Notes: generated by a model from the sequence alone, not told the origin. A stretch of 64,000 bases of DNA from Salminus brasiliensis (GCF_030463535.1 NC_132891.1:11877949-11941948); one strand, 5' to 3'. Positions 35,713-48,324 are shown, numbered from the stretch's first letter. Program-made: numbers and translations.

Positions 35713-37089
35713 AGATAGATAGATGAATATAGATGTAGTACTGCAAAACATGAGTGATCAGTAGGATAGCCTGTTTTACAATTATACAGATTGCTAAACT
35801 AAGCACTCCTGATTCATCAAGATAAATCGAACAACCCTCGTTTCTTTATGGCCTTTCACATTTAAATACACATCCCAGCATGCATAGAGAAAACCAGGAA
35901 CTTACCTGTCGTGATTTTGTGAAGTCATGTGCCTCCCTCTTACTTAACCATGGCCGATTGACCTACTTGGGGATGTAAATGGCGCTTACAATGGCCCAAA
36001 CCCATCATCAGATGAACTCCCACACAGACACACCTGCTCAAATTAGTGACAAAGGCCCATGTGGGGGGTAGAAGGGAAATGGAGCATATGAAGCCTGGGC
36101 AGCACCGCAGCTGTGAAAAGACACTGAACATCACTCTTATTCGAGTGGTCGTCTCCAAGCGAAGTTCATTACCAAACTTTCCACAGAAGTGCCCGGTCTC
36201 AGATTAAAAGGCTGGTCTGAATGAGGCTGTTTCTGCAGCATGCCCACTGCCCCGTACACAATTTGACTGTGTTTGCATGGATGGGTGGGCCGTTCTGTTT
36301 ATGTGCAACCACTGTGAACGATTCTTATGCACATTATTTTTCTCCCACCCACACAAGTATATACTCACATGTACACAGTTTGGGAAGGGGGACAAAAAAG
36401 CAGCTACAAGCTACAATCACATGCCATTGTCTTTAATCATACAGTATATTCATCAGGGCATTGTTGTTAGGTATAGTCGTAGATGTAGTTTCTGGGTAAT
36501 TGTAATGTGCTACGGAGGCTGATTTGTTTAAACATGAATCATTAGATGCTGTAAGTATTGCCAGCAATAATACAAGCATGATGTAATATGATATTAATCA
36601 TAAATATGTGAATGCTAAACTTTCAATTCAAAGCTTTTTCTGAGTCTGTAGGTCGAAAGGAAGATATTGTTCTATGACAATGTGAATTTGATGACAGGTT
36701 ATTGTTGTGTTTATAGAGCAGTAATTGTTTGCAGGTGTTTGTCATTTGTTGACATTGAAGCAAACAGAAAAAATGCAGAGGTCCACACTTGGATCTTGCA
36801 ATACAGAATGTAAGATAAGATAATCAAATACATACAGCTGTGGTTGGACATTTACATACTCTCATCATGGACATGAATGTCAGGGCAGTACTTAGATTTT
36901 TTTGAACTGTTCTTTTTCTGGGGCAGAATGAGTGGCACTAGAGTATCTTTAATAGAAAGAAAAAAATGTGCATTCATTTGTTGGGTGTTTTCTAGAATCA
37001 ACACAGGGTTACAATTATACACACTGGGTCAGAAATGTACACATAGAGCATTAATTCAGCACTGTTAAAGGTTCTAAACTGTTGTTTAA

Positions 37090-37238
37090 CCCCTTAACGC
37101 AGAAAGACTTATTACATACTATTATTAGTATATTAGTATTATTCAGTAACTACAGGGACTTCTGTACAAACTGGTAGGGTTATTATTTAGTAATAGAAGT
37201 TTATAATAATACTTTCGGTCCATAGGCTTTTTAAAGGG
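37090..37238 (+). mobile_element. piggyBac-type MITE, copy 2, inserted in Tc1 relic
   Basis: The element begins CCCCTTAACGC and ends TTTTTAAAGGG and is flanked on both sides by TTAA (37086-37089 and 37239-37242). TTAA duplication with CCC...GGG ends is the signature of piggyBac insertion. It is 149 bp long with no coding capacity and shares its interior with 33167-33304 in inverse orientation. Confidence 0.85.
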
Positions 37239-37344
37239 TTAACTTGTCAAGGTAGTGATCATGATTGGCTACAGCTGGTGCTTCTCTGTGTCCACATAAA
37301 AAGTGTTTTTACAGCACCCATTAGATTGACCAACATACTGTACA

Positions 37345-37497
37345 ATGGCAAAATTCATGGAGCTTAGTGCAGGTCTGAGAAGGATAATCGTAGATTTCTA
37401 CAAGTCCGGAGTTTCTTATAGAGCCATTTCTAAACAACTGCAGATTCCAAGAAACATTGTTGGAAACATCCAAATTGAACTGAACTCAGTAGTGTAG
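37345..37497 (+). pseudogene. Tc1-type transposase N-terminal remnant
   Basis: A 50-codon frame starting MAKFMELSAGLRRIIVDFY contains KSGVSYRAISKQLQIP, the paired-like helix-turn-helix of Tc1 transposases that binds the inverted repeats. The frame stops at TAG 37495-37497. The DDE catalytic domain (usually about 200 more residues) is absent, removed by deletion before the right end at 37676. Tc1 family proteins are typically about 340 residues, so only the first seventh survives. It sits inside intron 3 on the same strand as ephb2 and has no sign of expression. Confidence 0.85.
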
Positions 37498-37849
37498 TAT
37501 GTATTAGTCAAATATTGAATCTGTCAGAAGCTGGCTGATGGCTGATCAAAGGTCGAGGTGCAACTTGCTGAGGCACATCTAACCAAATATTATGTGAGCT
37601 GTATAACCAGATTTCTCAAATGAAAATTCCTCATATTCCCAATCCTGCCCAAGTTCATGTAAACCTCCAACAACTGTAATTACCCTTTAGGGGAAATTGT
37701 CATTGTTTGTACATTAGGGGGCAAATATGTTTTGTTTTTTTTCCATGAAAGTATAAATGTTGTTTTTTGGGCTGGATGTGTGGTTGTACATTTTCGTTTT
37801 GTTCTTTAAGAAGGTTCTTATTCAGCTTGTTTACAAAAGTAAATCAATT

Positions 37850-38030
37850 ATATTGCTGCTGTCCAATGAAAACCATGTCAGTTTTTAGTTTTCTCTATTG
37901 TATGAACCCTGTAGCTGCTCTGTTAACTGTAAGTAATTTGGGATTAATAGACCAGTAGAAATGCTCTTTATTACTTGGAATAAACTTGTACATTACATTG
38001 AATTAAGAACATTGCCTTCACCTGTGAAGT
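37850..38030 (+). repeat. Dispersed repeat family D, copy with SINE-free site
   Basis: CAATGAAAACCATGTCAGTT, GTAGCTGCTCTGT and CCAGTAGAAATGCTCTTTAT align with 38162-38215 plus 38528-38660. In this copy TAGCTG (37912-37917) is uninterrupted. Confidence 0.7.
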
Positions 38031-38046
38031 CACCATTTTGGAGACA

Positions 38047-38158
<112 letters not shown>

Positions 38159-38215
38159 CTGCTGTTCAATGAAAACCATGTCTCTCTGTTTTTAGTTTTC
38201 TTCACTCTATAGCTG

Positions 38216-38527
38216 TGCAGTGGTGGCTCAGCGGTTAGAGCGCCGGGATATCGATAACAGGGTTGTGGGTTCGATTCCCGGGCTCGGCAAGCTGCCACTG
38301 TTGGGCCCTTGAGCAAGGCCCTTTACCCTCTCTGCTCCCCGGGCGCTGGAGTTGGCTGCCCACCGCTCTGGGTGTGTGTGTGTGTACTCACTGCCCCTAA
38401 CACGTGTGTGTGTGTGTGAGTGTGTGTTCACTACCAGATGGGTTAAATGCGGAGGACACATTTCGCTGTACAGTCCACACTGTACAGTGACGAATACGTG
38501 CACCTTTATCCTTTTATCCTTTATCCT
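38216..38527 (+). mobile_element. tRNA-derived SINE (type 2) with target duplication
   Basis: The tRNA-like head has an A box TGGCTCAGCGG at 38224-38234 and a B box GGTTCGATTCC at 38268-38278, both near consensus for RNA polymerase III. The body carries CCCTTGAGCAAGGCCCTTTA and an internal GT repeat; the 3' end is a TTTATCC-type tandem. TAGCTG at 38210-38215 and 38528-38533 is the target duplication. A minus-strand copy lies at 57061-57373. Confidence 0.92.
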
Positions 38528-39064
38528 TAGCTGCTCTGTACACTGTGTAAATACTTTGTGATAAATGGACCAATAGAAATGCTCTAAATAACTTGGAATT
38601 AATTCTTATTTTCTAATGACTTCCATTTAAAGTCATCCAATATGGAGATACATGTTTTTCACTGGACAGCGACAATATAAAGAGTACCTCCATAAGGTAT
38701 ATTAGATTAGACATGCTTGAGTTTTCCTCCACCCTATTTTAGTTACTGGGTTTATGGCCATATCATTATAGTGCAGCAAATGCCAAAGGTCACCCCTTAT
38801 TCACTGGTTTTCCCACATTGATGGGTTTTATGTTCCAGTTAATGCTGTTCACTTCATTTTTGGCACTTCTTAGCTTTGAACCTTCCAGGCTTAATACTGA
38901 AAAGGTCTTGCCAGCTGACAGTCTCTGTATGAGCTATCTCTAGTTCTTTTGCAGCACCTGTAGGCCTCTGTAGTGTATCTCCTGGTTCACAGGGAGGAGT
39001 GCTGATTGCAGTAGCTCATCTACGTCGCTCCACACTGTCCCTCTACATATTGCTGATGGCCCAG

Positions 39065-39500
39065 CCTCTTTGTCAGTGTCATATTATGTGCCGTCGCCAT
39101 TCACTCGGTGCCAGCGCTCTCCCCAGCAGCGCGGATGATGACTGACACTTTCGGATTCTGTTGTCAGGCACACAAAAGCAGCACAGAGCATCATGGAAGT
39201 GCGATGTTGACACCACACAGCCAGCGCTGGACCGGGTGTCACAGTGTCATATAAAAGAACTTGTCGGGTTAAAGCGGAGCCCTTTGTCTCAGGTAGAGGT
39301 TAGCAGATGGAGCTGACACCATTAATATTTACAACTCCAAATGAAATGAATACATTTCAACTGTCAGTCACGGCACAATGGAGGCAGTCAGCAGAAAACC
39401 GCTCCCCGGAGAGCTGTGTCTGAGGCACCGGGGACTAATGAAATATTAACATCAAACACTATGAATGAATAAATAACAGCAAATCACTCTCAGAGCGAAA
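39065..39500. promoter_or_regulatory. Candidate regulatory element with clustered TGACA/TGTCA
   Basis: Nine TGACA or TGTCA pentamers fall in 39071-39366 (starts 39071, 39077, 39143, 39162, 39208, 39237, 39245, 39314, 39362). TGACA is the core bound by TALE homeodomain proteins (MEIS, PREP, TGIF). The stretch is repeat-free and more GC-rich than its surroundings. Enhancer function is inferred. Confidence 0.3.
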
Positions 39501-40050
39501 TATCTGGCCTGTCTGCAAGTAAACTGGTTTTGACACCTTCTTAGACAAGTGATTTTTTCCTGTTCCCTTTTTGTAATACTAGCCTGTATTCAGAGTCAAT
39601 AATATATGGAAATGAGTTCTGCTGGGCGGATAGCATACTAAACAAAGAATGTAAGATCTGCAGCAGAATTCAGGAAGTAACAAATCTCCAGGGTTGGAAT
39701 GAAACAGAATACATATTGAGAATGCATATTCAGAATACAGAATTTAAGGGCTGGTTTCCTGGACAGGGAATATGTCTAGTCATGGACTACATTTTCTTGT
39801 CAATAGAAAAGCTTCATTCAAAGAGCTATATACTCCAGGGCTATGCTTAATCTGTATTCAGTTCATGTTACTTTTTGAACCAGAGAATTTGAGTTGCCGT
39901 GTTTTTTTAGCATTTTAGGATGCTTGTATAATACTGAACTTCCTAATTAAAATGAAAAGTTATTTATTTTCATACAGCAAACCCACTCATTAGACAGACG
40001 AAACAGAAGACCTTAACAAACAGCATCTATACAATCACTGAAGATACTCA

Positions 40051-40912
40051 TCTATACAATCACTGTGCTGATCAGTTATTTATCTCAGTGTTACTGAACT
40101 CTGCTAAAGCCTGAGTAGACTGATAAATCACTGTGCTGATCAGTTATTTATCTCAGTGTTACTGAACTCTACTAAAGCCTGAGTAGACTGATAAATCACT
40201 GTGCTGATCAGTTATTTATCTCAGTGTTACTGAGCTCTACTAAAGCCTGAGTAGACTGATAAATCACTGTGCTGATCAGTTATTTATCTCAGTGTTACTG
40301 AGATCTACTAAAGCCTGAGTAGACTGATAAATCACTGTGCTGATCAGTTATTTATCTCAGTGTTACTGAGCTCTATTAAAGCCTGAGTAGACTGATAAAT
40401 TACTGTGCTGATCAGTTATTTATCTCAGTGTTACTGAGCTCTACTAAAGCATGAGTAGACTGATAAATCACTGTGCTGATCAGTTATTTATCTCAGTGTT
40501 ACTGAGCTCTGCTAAAGCATGAGTAGACTAATAAATCACTTTGCTGATCAGTTATTTATCTCAGTGTTATTGAGCTCTACTTAAGCCTGAGTAGACTGAT
40601 AAATCACTGTGCTGATCAGTTATTTATCTCAGTGTTACTGAGCTTTAATAAAGCATGAGTAGACTGATAAATCACTGTGCTGATCAGTTATTTATCTCAG
40701 TGTTACTGAGCTCTGCTAAAGCCTGAGTAGACTGATAAATCACTGTGCTGATCAGTTATTTATCTCAGTGTTACTGAGCTCTACTAAAGCATGAGTAGAC
40801 TGATAACTCACTGTGCTGATCAGTTATTTATCTCAGTGTTACTGAACTCTGCTAAAGCCTGAGTAGACTGATAAATCACTGCGCTGATCAGTTATTTATC
40901 TCAGTGTTACTA
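40051..40912. repeat. 68-bp tandem repeat array 2 (about 12.7 units)
   Basis: Eleven full units run in 68-bp register from 40119 to 40866, with a nearly full one before and 46 bp after. The unit is the same, on the same strand, as array 1, 31 kb away. Units here mostly carry AAATCACTGTG. The 5' flank (TTAACAAACAGCATCTATAC) resembles the flank of the single unit in intron 4. Confidence 0.98.
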
Positions 40913-41139
40913 AGCATTTTGGATGCTCATGGATCATTGAGTTGAATTCCCTTAGTGGTGAAACCTGTTTAGCAGTGATAAGTTTCTATATGTTCTATAT
41001 ATTTTCTATATGACTGAACTGTACCAGTGTTCAGTATTTTTGCACTTGGACAGTTCAAGTGAAAGTTTTAACACTTTAATGTGTAGGAGGCTTGTAACAA
41101 CTGGCACATTCACCACAGAGTAGTCCTGCTCCGAGCATT

Positions 41140-41450
41140 GTGTAAGCAGCAGTGGACTGAAGCAGACCATGAGAGCAAAGACATGTACAGAATTTCAGAG
41201 TTGAATACGAAAGATAAGCAAATGTTTAATGATTAACAGAATTATAACATAATAACATGAAGAATTACATGAAGAAAAAAGGGAATTCTGAGAAAATTAC
41301 AGCAGCAGATTCCTTTCCCATGTGTCTCATTAAGATGCGTTCTAAATGTCTTCTTAATTCGATACCTTTTATGTATTGCAGCAGAATACATTACTGAATA
41401 CGTTTAGGACAGCGTATTCAGTATTCAGCCATCACTGCTCTTTCAAAGGG
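41140..41450 (+). repeat. Dispersed repeat family E, copy 1
   Basis: ACTGAAGCAGACCATGAGAG and TTATGTATTGCAGCAGAATA with GTATTCAGTATTCAGCCATC recur at 42830-43090 and, more weakly, at 53060-53280. It follows array 2 by about 230 bp. Confidence 0.65.
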
Positions 41451-42829
41451 TTCCCTCAAGCTCTGCACATCTCAGAGCGAACGTTCAGGCAGAAGAGTAT
41501 CTTTCAAACTTCATCATGTGGACAACTTTCTGGAATGTTCAGGCCAGATAAAAAAAATAAAGCTCAGCAAGGAGTCCGTCCTCACTGGGCCACTTTTGAA
41601 GCCTTTCATAGTACATCTACAATGGATGGATTGTGGTCTGCATTTTTTTTCTTGTTCTTTTTTTTTTTGCTCTATGGGTATCAGGTGCTAGCAGGAACTG
41701 GTCTGTCATGCAAACTGCTTAAGCAGAGATGAAATGAGCTCTATTTGACAGAAGATGCTTGTTCTGATTAAAATCAAAAATCCACAACACACACACTTCC
41801 TCGCATATTTGGCAAGGGGTTCCGTGCTGAAATCTAAATTTTGCCTCCCTGCGGAATGGACTTTCATCGGACTCCTACGGCATGTTTGCCGTTGCGGCAA
41901 GACCACCTTCCCACTAGACACAATAGAAGTGGTCAGGTTTTGTCATAGTAATGAGCTTGGCTGTGTTTTGAGGAAATGTCTTCTTCCTTCTAGACCACAC
42001 ACTCCAGAATATTCTTCAGCTCGCTCTTCATAAATCGTGTCATTGTTGGGATTCCAGACGTTAGCCGCAAAGAGTCTGTGAAAGAGCCTCTGATGGACTT
42101 TGCTCTCTGGAGTTTACTCTGCTTTATGTTCGTGCCCTGTTCCCAGATCTCACAAGCATGTGTCTTGGAATGCTGCCCCCCCCCATATTAGACTGTCATC
42201 TGCTGCTTTGCACTGGTCCTGCTGCTCCTGCTGACCGCCAGGCTTTCTCTCAATACATTTGGGGGCAAACCTCCCATCCCCATGCCTCCCATGCTCTATC
42301 CCATGAATCCTGCTGGATAATCCCTTGCGTCTGCAAAGAATTCAGGACTAATCTGTGAGCCCTCTCGCCTGATGATGAAAATTTGGTAGAATTCCCTCAG
42401 ATGTCGTCTGGAGTTAATGAGCGTGTCTGAGGATGAAAACAAGATGATGGCTACAAAGCTGTGGTGCCGTGTTACAGAACGCTGTCCAGTGGGAAAAGAT
42501 AGCTGAATGTACAACAGATGTAAAAAAAAAAAAATCCATGCCCATTTTTTTTTTGCTGCCAGAGTTACAAAAACAGACACAATTCTGAGGTCCAGCTGCA
42601 CGTGAAGAGCAGTTTTCCTTATTAAAGGTTTTCTTTTTTTATCAACTATCAACAACAGACACATTTTAGTTCTAAAGGTGAACCTGCAATGCGTCAAACC
42701 ATTCAATACATGTGACAACTTATAAAAACACAACCGTCGTGAGGATATAGCTGTATGTAGGTCAGCTCTTCTACCAAGAATTCTCCCACCCTTGCTGAGT
42801 TTCATGCTGGTAGTCATGCTTGGTGAATT

Positions 42830-43090
42830 GCAGTTGAAGCCGACCATGGGAGCAAAATATTGAACAATTCAGAGCTATTTAATTAATTGAAATGTAATTC
42901 AATTTAATTAAAAGAAAACTGCCAACCAGTAAGAGTGAGGAGCTTAGAACTAAGTACAAATGACAACTGCAGGAGGTCTCAACTGTGTATAATCAGGATT
43001 TGTTATTTTCTTATGTATTGAAGCAAAATACCTTACTGCATAAATTTAGTAGAGTATATTCAGTATTCAGCCATCAATACTCTTTCCACT
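42830..43090 (+). repeat. Dispersed repeat family E, copy 2
   Basis: TTGAAGCCGACCATGGGAGC and TTATGTATTGAAGCAAAATA with ATATTCAGTATTCAGCCATC align with 41155-41440 in the same order and strand. Confidence 0.65.
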
Positions 43091-44298
43091 TGTTTTGTCC
43101 AACAGGCACAATTGTGGGGTTCAGCTAAAAGTACAGCAAAATAATATGTTCAACAAGTTCAACAAAGTATCAAAGGTTCAAATGTTCACGTTTCAATATT
43201 GTGATTTGGCAGACAATGCAATACACTAACTCTCAATACATTTAATAGAGTTATGAAATGGTTATTGCTTGGGACCACAGCCAAACTTCCTCCCCTTTAT
43301 TATGTGCCTTATAAAACCTCTTCCATTTCCTTCTCGTGGCGGAAATTCACACACCTCCTTCTCTTCAAACTCATGCTTGACCTTTGCTTGTATTGATAAA
43401 ACCATTGATTGATTAATCTTGTTTGATCATTGGGCTCTAATTATATATCTAAATATGTGTTCAATCCAACATTCAGTGTTCAGACAGTGATTGTAGGGAT
43501 GTCCTAAATCCCCAAATAAAAATTGTATAAATTATAAAATATAAATTTTATTGCCCCCCCCCAAACCAATCCGAGTACCCTAATGCTAACTGTCACCCCT
43601 GTCAGCTGCTTCAACAAAACCAAGGATCAAAAATGGATCAGCATACCTGATCCTTAAAAAAATGCCTGGATGGCCCCCGATCCCTGATTGGGACATTGCT
43701 AGAGCTCTGTGATACTTCACCTCGTATCAGCCTCGTGTTCTAGTATCATGACCACCTTCTAGTTACTTGAATTTTGAAACATACTAAGGACAAGATTAAT
43801 GTTTGATTTACAAAAGCTGCTGCTAATCTCACAAACTGGGCCTAGCTCTGCCTATTAACTGTGCTCTCATTAGAGACAGGGTTTATAGAAAACACTGAAA
43901 TAATGGAGTGGTAATCAATCCTGAGACAAAACCACCAGACTGTTCAGTTAGACTTGACTGTGAGTGCGTACTGCTGCCCCATCACAGCGTATATGTACCA
44001 GGGTTCCTCACACTCATACATTGAGCTTCATCTTTAATAATGTTTTACTGTTGGTAAATATTGATACAGCATCTGTTTGAGGCTCTTGCCTCCGTCAGGC
44101 CTTCAAATTTTCCCGATTTTAAAATGTCTCCATCCATTTTTATATGATCCTTCCACATGAGGCAGAGAAACACAATTGCATTTTACTATGCACACAGGCC
44201 ATAACTGTTTTTTGTAAAATGCATTGGTTTGTACCCAATGGGTCCAGTTCTTACTGTTTTGTCCAGTAACAGCATCTACTTTTCTAGAAAGGCAACAT

Positions 44299-44427
44299 GA
44301 CCTTACTAATACTACTGTGGCTTAATGCAAAAAAAATCTTTACAGCAATGTTCCAACATATAGTGATATGTTGGAACATTACTCTGAAGATTTATTTGCA
44401 TTGAGCCACAATAGCATTAGTAAGGTC
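44299..44427. repeat. 129-bp foldback from two inverted MITE family A segments
   Basis: Arms 44299-44361 and 44366-44427 are about 62 bp each and nearly complementary, separated by AGTG. The left arm begins GACCTTACTAATACTACTGT and the right arm ends ATAGCATTAGTAAGGTC. Both are the same internal block of MITE family A, in opposite orientations. Confidence 0.9.
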
Positions 44428-44710
44428 AGGTGCTGATGTCGAATGATTACCTGGATCCCAAACGCTTCTGCAACGCATTCCAGAGCAGTTCCAATGCTGG
44501 GGGGCTTTTATACCCCTCTAGCTCATGCTTGGCTTGGACATGGCTAATGTGCGGCTGCTCCAGAGTTTCCCACTAAGGGGTTTCGTTGGCAGTGTTTTCC
44601 TTCAAAGCAGTGTGTGCGCAAATGAGTGCCTGTGTCAGCAATGGGTGCTCTTTAAAGTTGCTTAAATCACTAATTAGTAGGGGTGTCTGGATGCTTTTAG
44701 ACATGTAGTG
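44366..44710 (-). mobile_element. MITE family A, inverse copy
   Basis: Reads as the reverse complement of the family: GGTGCTGATGTCGAATGATT, GCTGGGGGGCTTTTATACCC, GTCAGCAATGGGTGC and a terminal GACATGTAGTG ending at 44710, followed by TA. The opposite end is fused to the inverted segment forming the foldback. Confidence 0.8.
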
Positions 44711-47700
44711 TATATCCGAAGTTTGCTACCGATACAATAACAGTGTAGCTCATTCTACAAATATTAAAATGCTGGACTACTGCCACATTTTAATGAAGAT
44801 CTGTTGGCATCTAAACCACTTAGAATTCTGAGAATATGCTGTGTGTGAGAGTCTGTGTGAGATGAGCTCGCCAGTTTCTGTGCTGACTGACAGTACAGAG
44901 CTGTGGCAGCCATTGGGAACCGGCTGGTCACATGGTGTCTGAAGCGTGATGTCTATGACAGTGCTCTCACACTAACTGGCTTTGAGGAGCATCTAGCATT
45001 GTCTGTCTCGTTTGTGCATGTGTGTACTGAGAGCCAGCCTACCCATATAGACTGTGGGATTAGGTTTCTTATTTACCACTGCTGAAGAAATAAGATTGCC
45101 CATTCCTTTTGCTACACATACTGAACACATGTATAGTTGTGGGGTTGGGCACTGTCTAAGCATTTTCACATCATCTTCAGTGCTTCCTCAAAACTAGCTA
45201 TCTGCATACAGTCTCTAAAAAAGCTAAATCAAAGAAATTCCCAAGTGATGCAGCTGTCTCAGGGACAGCTTAGGGATTTTTCCCTAATGGGAGATTGCAT
45301 GTGTGAATCATGATGATACCTCGATAAACCTCCAGCATAATTCCTCATTAATTGTACATAGAACTTCACAGTTAGTGAAACACTGAAAAGGATACTGTCA
45401 TAGTTTGTCATAATGATATCGTTATCTGTTGACAGTTGCATAAAAAAACAGCAGCATTGGACAGGTTTATATGTGGACAATAATTTAGGCCCCATCTTCA
45501 AGACTGCATTTTTTTTTACTTAGCTTTTTCCATGTGTTTTGGCCTTCTGTCCATTTAAACACAGCATATGGGCAGAACTGTGCAAGCGCAGTAGCCAGAA
45601 CATGCTGGAAAATCATGTTTTTTGTGCATTATTGAGCCGAATGCTACAAAACTATACATGGGGTTGTTTGTGTCATTTTGAATCAGTGATGTGAAAGATG
45701 TTTGTTAGAGTAATTTGAGTATTTTGGTCTCTCCCATTATACAAGCCTGGTCTTGTGTGGCTGGAAATAACTGTCTGACTGCATTGCAAAGACAGGTGCA
45801 GAGTGTACAGACATTTCTATAAGGACTTTTAGACCTTTTAGTTTATAGTTGTTAGTAAATGTGCTTTAGCCTTGCATTGTATTTTTATTAGGTCTTTTTA
45901 GGTATTTTGTGGTTTTAGGGGCATTTTGTGTTCTCTTGTGAACAGAGAAATTTTCAGGACACCTGCTGCAGGCTGAGAAATAAACAAGGTTTTCAAAAAA
46001 AGGCTGTAGACTAATATAACCTTAGCACCACTGACTGGTGAAGTGAAAAACATTGATTATTTTCCTCTACAGTGGCATCTGTCAAGGGGTGGAATTTAGT
46101 AGGCAGCAAATGAACAGTCAGTTAAAAGCAGGAAAAACAGTCACGTTTAAGGATCTGAGCTACTTTGACATGGGATACCACAGGATGCCTTCAGAGGCCT
46201 TATGGAGTCCATGCCTTGCATGGCCAGATCTGCTGTGGTGGCACAAGGGGGACCTACTCAGTATTAGGCAGGTGGTGCGGATGTTATGGCTGATTGGTGT
46301 AAACATATTAAAAATATCACATTCATAAAGACCCTTATTGGTTCATCCCTACTATTCACACCCCAATATTGTAATATTTAATGTGAACATGTCTTTAGGT
46401 CTGCTGATATTGTACTAGTGCCATATTGCCCCTTCCTACCTGCATACATACTAAACACTTTCCATAATTTATTAGACTTTCCTCATTTATAAGACTTGGA
46501 GCAACAGCAATATGCAATTGTGTTCCTGAGCAAAGCTTACCTCATCCCCTTTCCCATGTCATCTCAAAGTTATTTTTTATTGGATGAAAGACTGTACTGT
46601 GTATATCTTCTGATCAGTGTCTTCCATCGCAGCATTTGAAGTTGTTTAAGGTCTCCTCATGGCTTATAGTTTATAGTTTATTGTGAAGTATGATATGTAT
46701 AACCGTCCCTTTGGGTTTGCAGCAGAATGCGGGTGCATAGATTTGGCTCAAGCACCAGCTGTTCTCTGAGCCTGTGGTCCTGCCCCGCTGTCCCACATTG
46801 ACCCCGACCCCCATTCTGCTGCATGCAGCCTCGTTCTGCAACACACAGCCTGACCAGAGAATCGGGCCGACCTTCTTCACTGGCTTTTTGTTCGTTAGCC
46901 TAGATCTAAAGCTCACTTCTTTAATGTGGCAAAAAGGGATATTTACTGTAACTTTTGGCAGATGGTCACACATAGCATGGTTTAAATAGAACAAAGTGAT
47001 AAGAATGTGCAGATGCTGCTGCCTCCCACTTAATAATAGTAATAATAGTCAGAATAATAGACAGTCTGGATAGACAGTACATGTTTATCCAAAATCTTTT
47101 TTTTTATTATTGAATGATTTGCAGAGGAGTTACTGCAATGGCATATTAGTGTTTGTGAAGGCCTCAGTGATCACATTATGGCTAAAGCAGGATACATTCA
47201 TCAACACTAATTGCAGTACTAATAGTGAGGTGTAATGAGCTGTGATTGTCCAGGAAATTCAGGCTAGGTATACTCTAAACTAGAGATGGACCAATTAATG
47301 TTTCTGGGGCCATTACCGATTGTCGACCATCTTTTAGTACGATCAGTGGCTGAATTCCACATTAATGTTTCCAGGCAGACTTGGTATTGCATCATCGTGC
47401 AGGGCTTCTGTAATACTCCATGCTTTGTCTTTCAAGATGAAAAGTACTTTACTTTTTGACCACACTTAAAACACTGTCGATCTCCAAATACCAGCAGTGA
47501 GAGTCTGTTCATTCAGAGTTCAGATGCTATGTTCAGATTGCCAGCCCACTTTTGGAGGTGGTTAGAAATGCAATTGCAATTGAATTTGTACAGATGCATC
47601 TTAGTCTGGACGCTCTAGTCACTCAAATCAGATTTCAAAGCTCCTTTTGTGTCACTTGCAATGCAGCAAACAATGCCAAAAGTGCAGGATTTAAGGACTC

Positions 47701-48267
47701 CGCTACAGGTTCGTTGCTGATCCTTACGTCATTACCATAGCAACCCATGCAGATAGGTTTGTGATGTCTGGACATGCAAAACCAATCTGATCGTTTGCAA
47801 ATAATGTATTAAAAGATCAGATCTGAGAAACAAATCCCATTTGCCTGCATTCTGAACATAGCCAGAGTATCGCTACTCACTGATACTCACTGTACTGGGC
47901 TGAGTGATGGACTCTCAAAAGTGGAATTAGATTAGTGGTGTTAGAAGTCGTTACTCTGCTTCCCTCAAGAGGCATGTTAGTTTTACACATTCTACAAACG
48001 TTTGCACGTCTGACTGACACGCTTGTTGGGCAAGGTCCATATTGCCATCCGGTGGTTGAATGAGCGCTGCAGCAACTCACAAAATATGAATCATATAATG
48101 ATTGAATTATCGGTCTATTGTCGACAGTGATTAATAGCCAGTTGATCAGTTCATCTCTATTCTTAATAATGAAAAGGTGCATTAAAAGGTTATTTGAGTG
48201 TTGCCAAAGAATAGCCACTTTTTCTTCCAGAAGAAAACATGGTTGTAATAGAGATCTTTACCTTGGT

Positions 48268-48287
48268 AAAAAAAAAAAAAAAAAAAA
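48268..48287. repeat. Poly-A run (20)
   Basis: Uninterrupted A tract followed by CATTTACATAAATCAG. No retrotransposon body can be recognised upstream. Confidence 0.9.
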
Positions 48288-48324
48288 CATTTACATAAAT
48301 CAGTTCTTTAGACCTGTAAAAGGT

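Larger units (their letters stand above)
36835..37676 (+). mobile_element. Tc1-like transposon relic (842 bp) with nested insertion
   Basis: The ends are CAGCTGTGGTTGGACATTTA on the left and GTAAACCTCCAACAACTG on the right. They are imperfect inverted repeats, each flanked by TA (36833-36834 and 37677-37678). The interior contains a transposase remnant (37345-37497) and an inserted TTAA-flanked MITE (37090-37238). Most of the transposase catalytic region is missing, so the element is inactive. Confidence 0.85.

Noticed and set aside
37497..37676. Remaining Tc1 transposase catalytic domain
   Set aside because: No DDE-domain-like translation in any frame before the right end; the region is deleted.
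38216..38300. tRNA gene
   Set aside because: A and B boxes are present, but the sequence continues as a 312-bp SINE with target duplication and does not fold as a complete tRNA with its own end. The same applies to 9851-9935.
42296..42847. 183-codon minus-strand open frame, the longest unexplained frame
   Set aside because: Composition is intron-like (poly-K/F from A and T runs), there is no recognisable domain, and it lies among repeat copies. Transcript data would be needed to revive it.
44299..44427. microRNA precursor
   Set aside because: The arms are explained by inverted MITE sequence and the loop is only 4 nt. Small-RNA evidence would be required.
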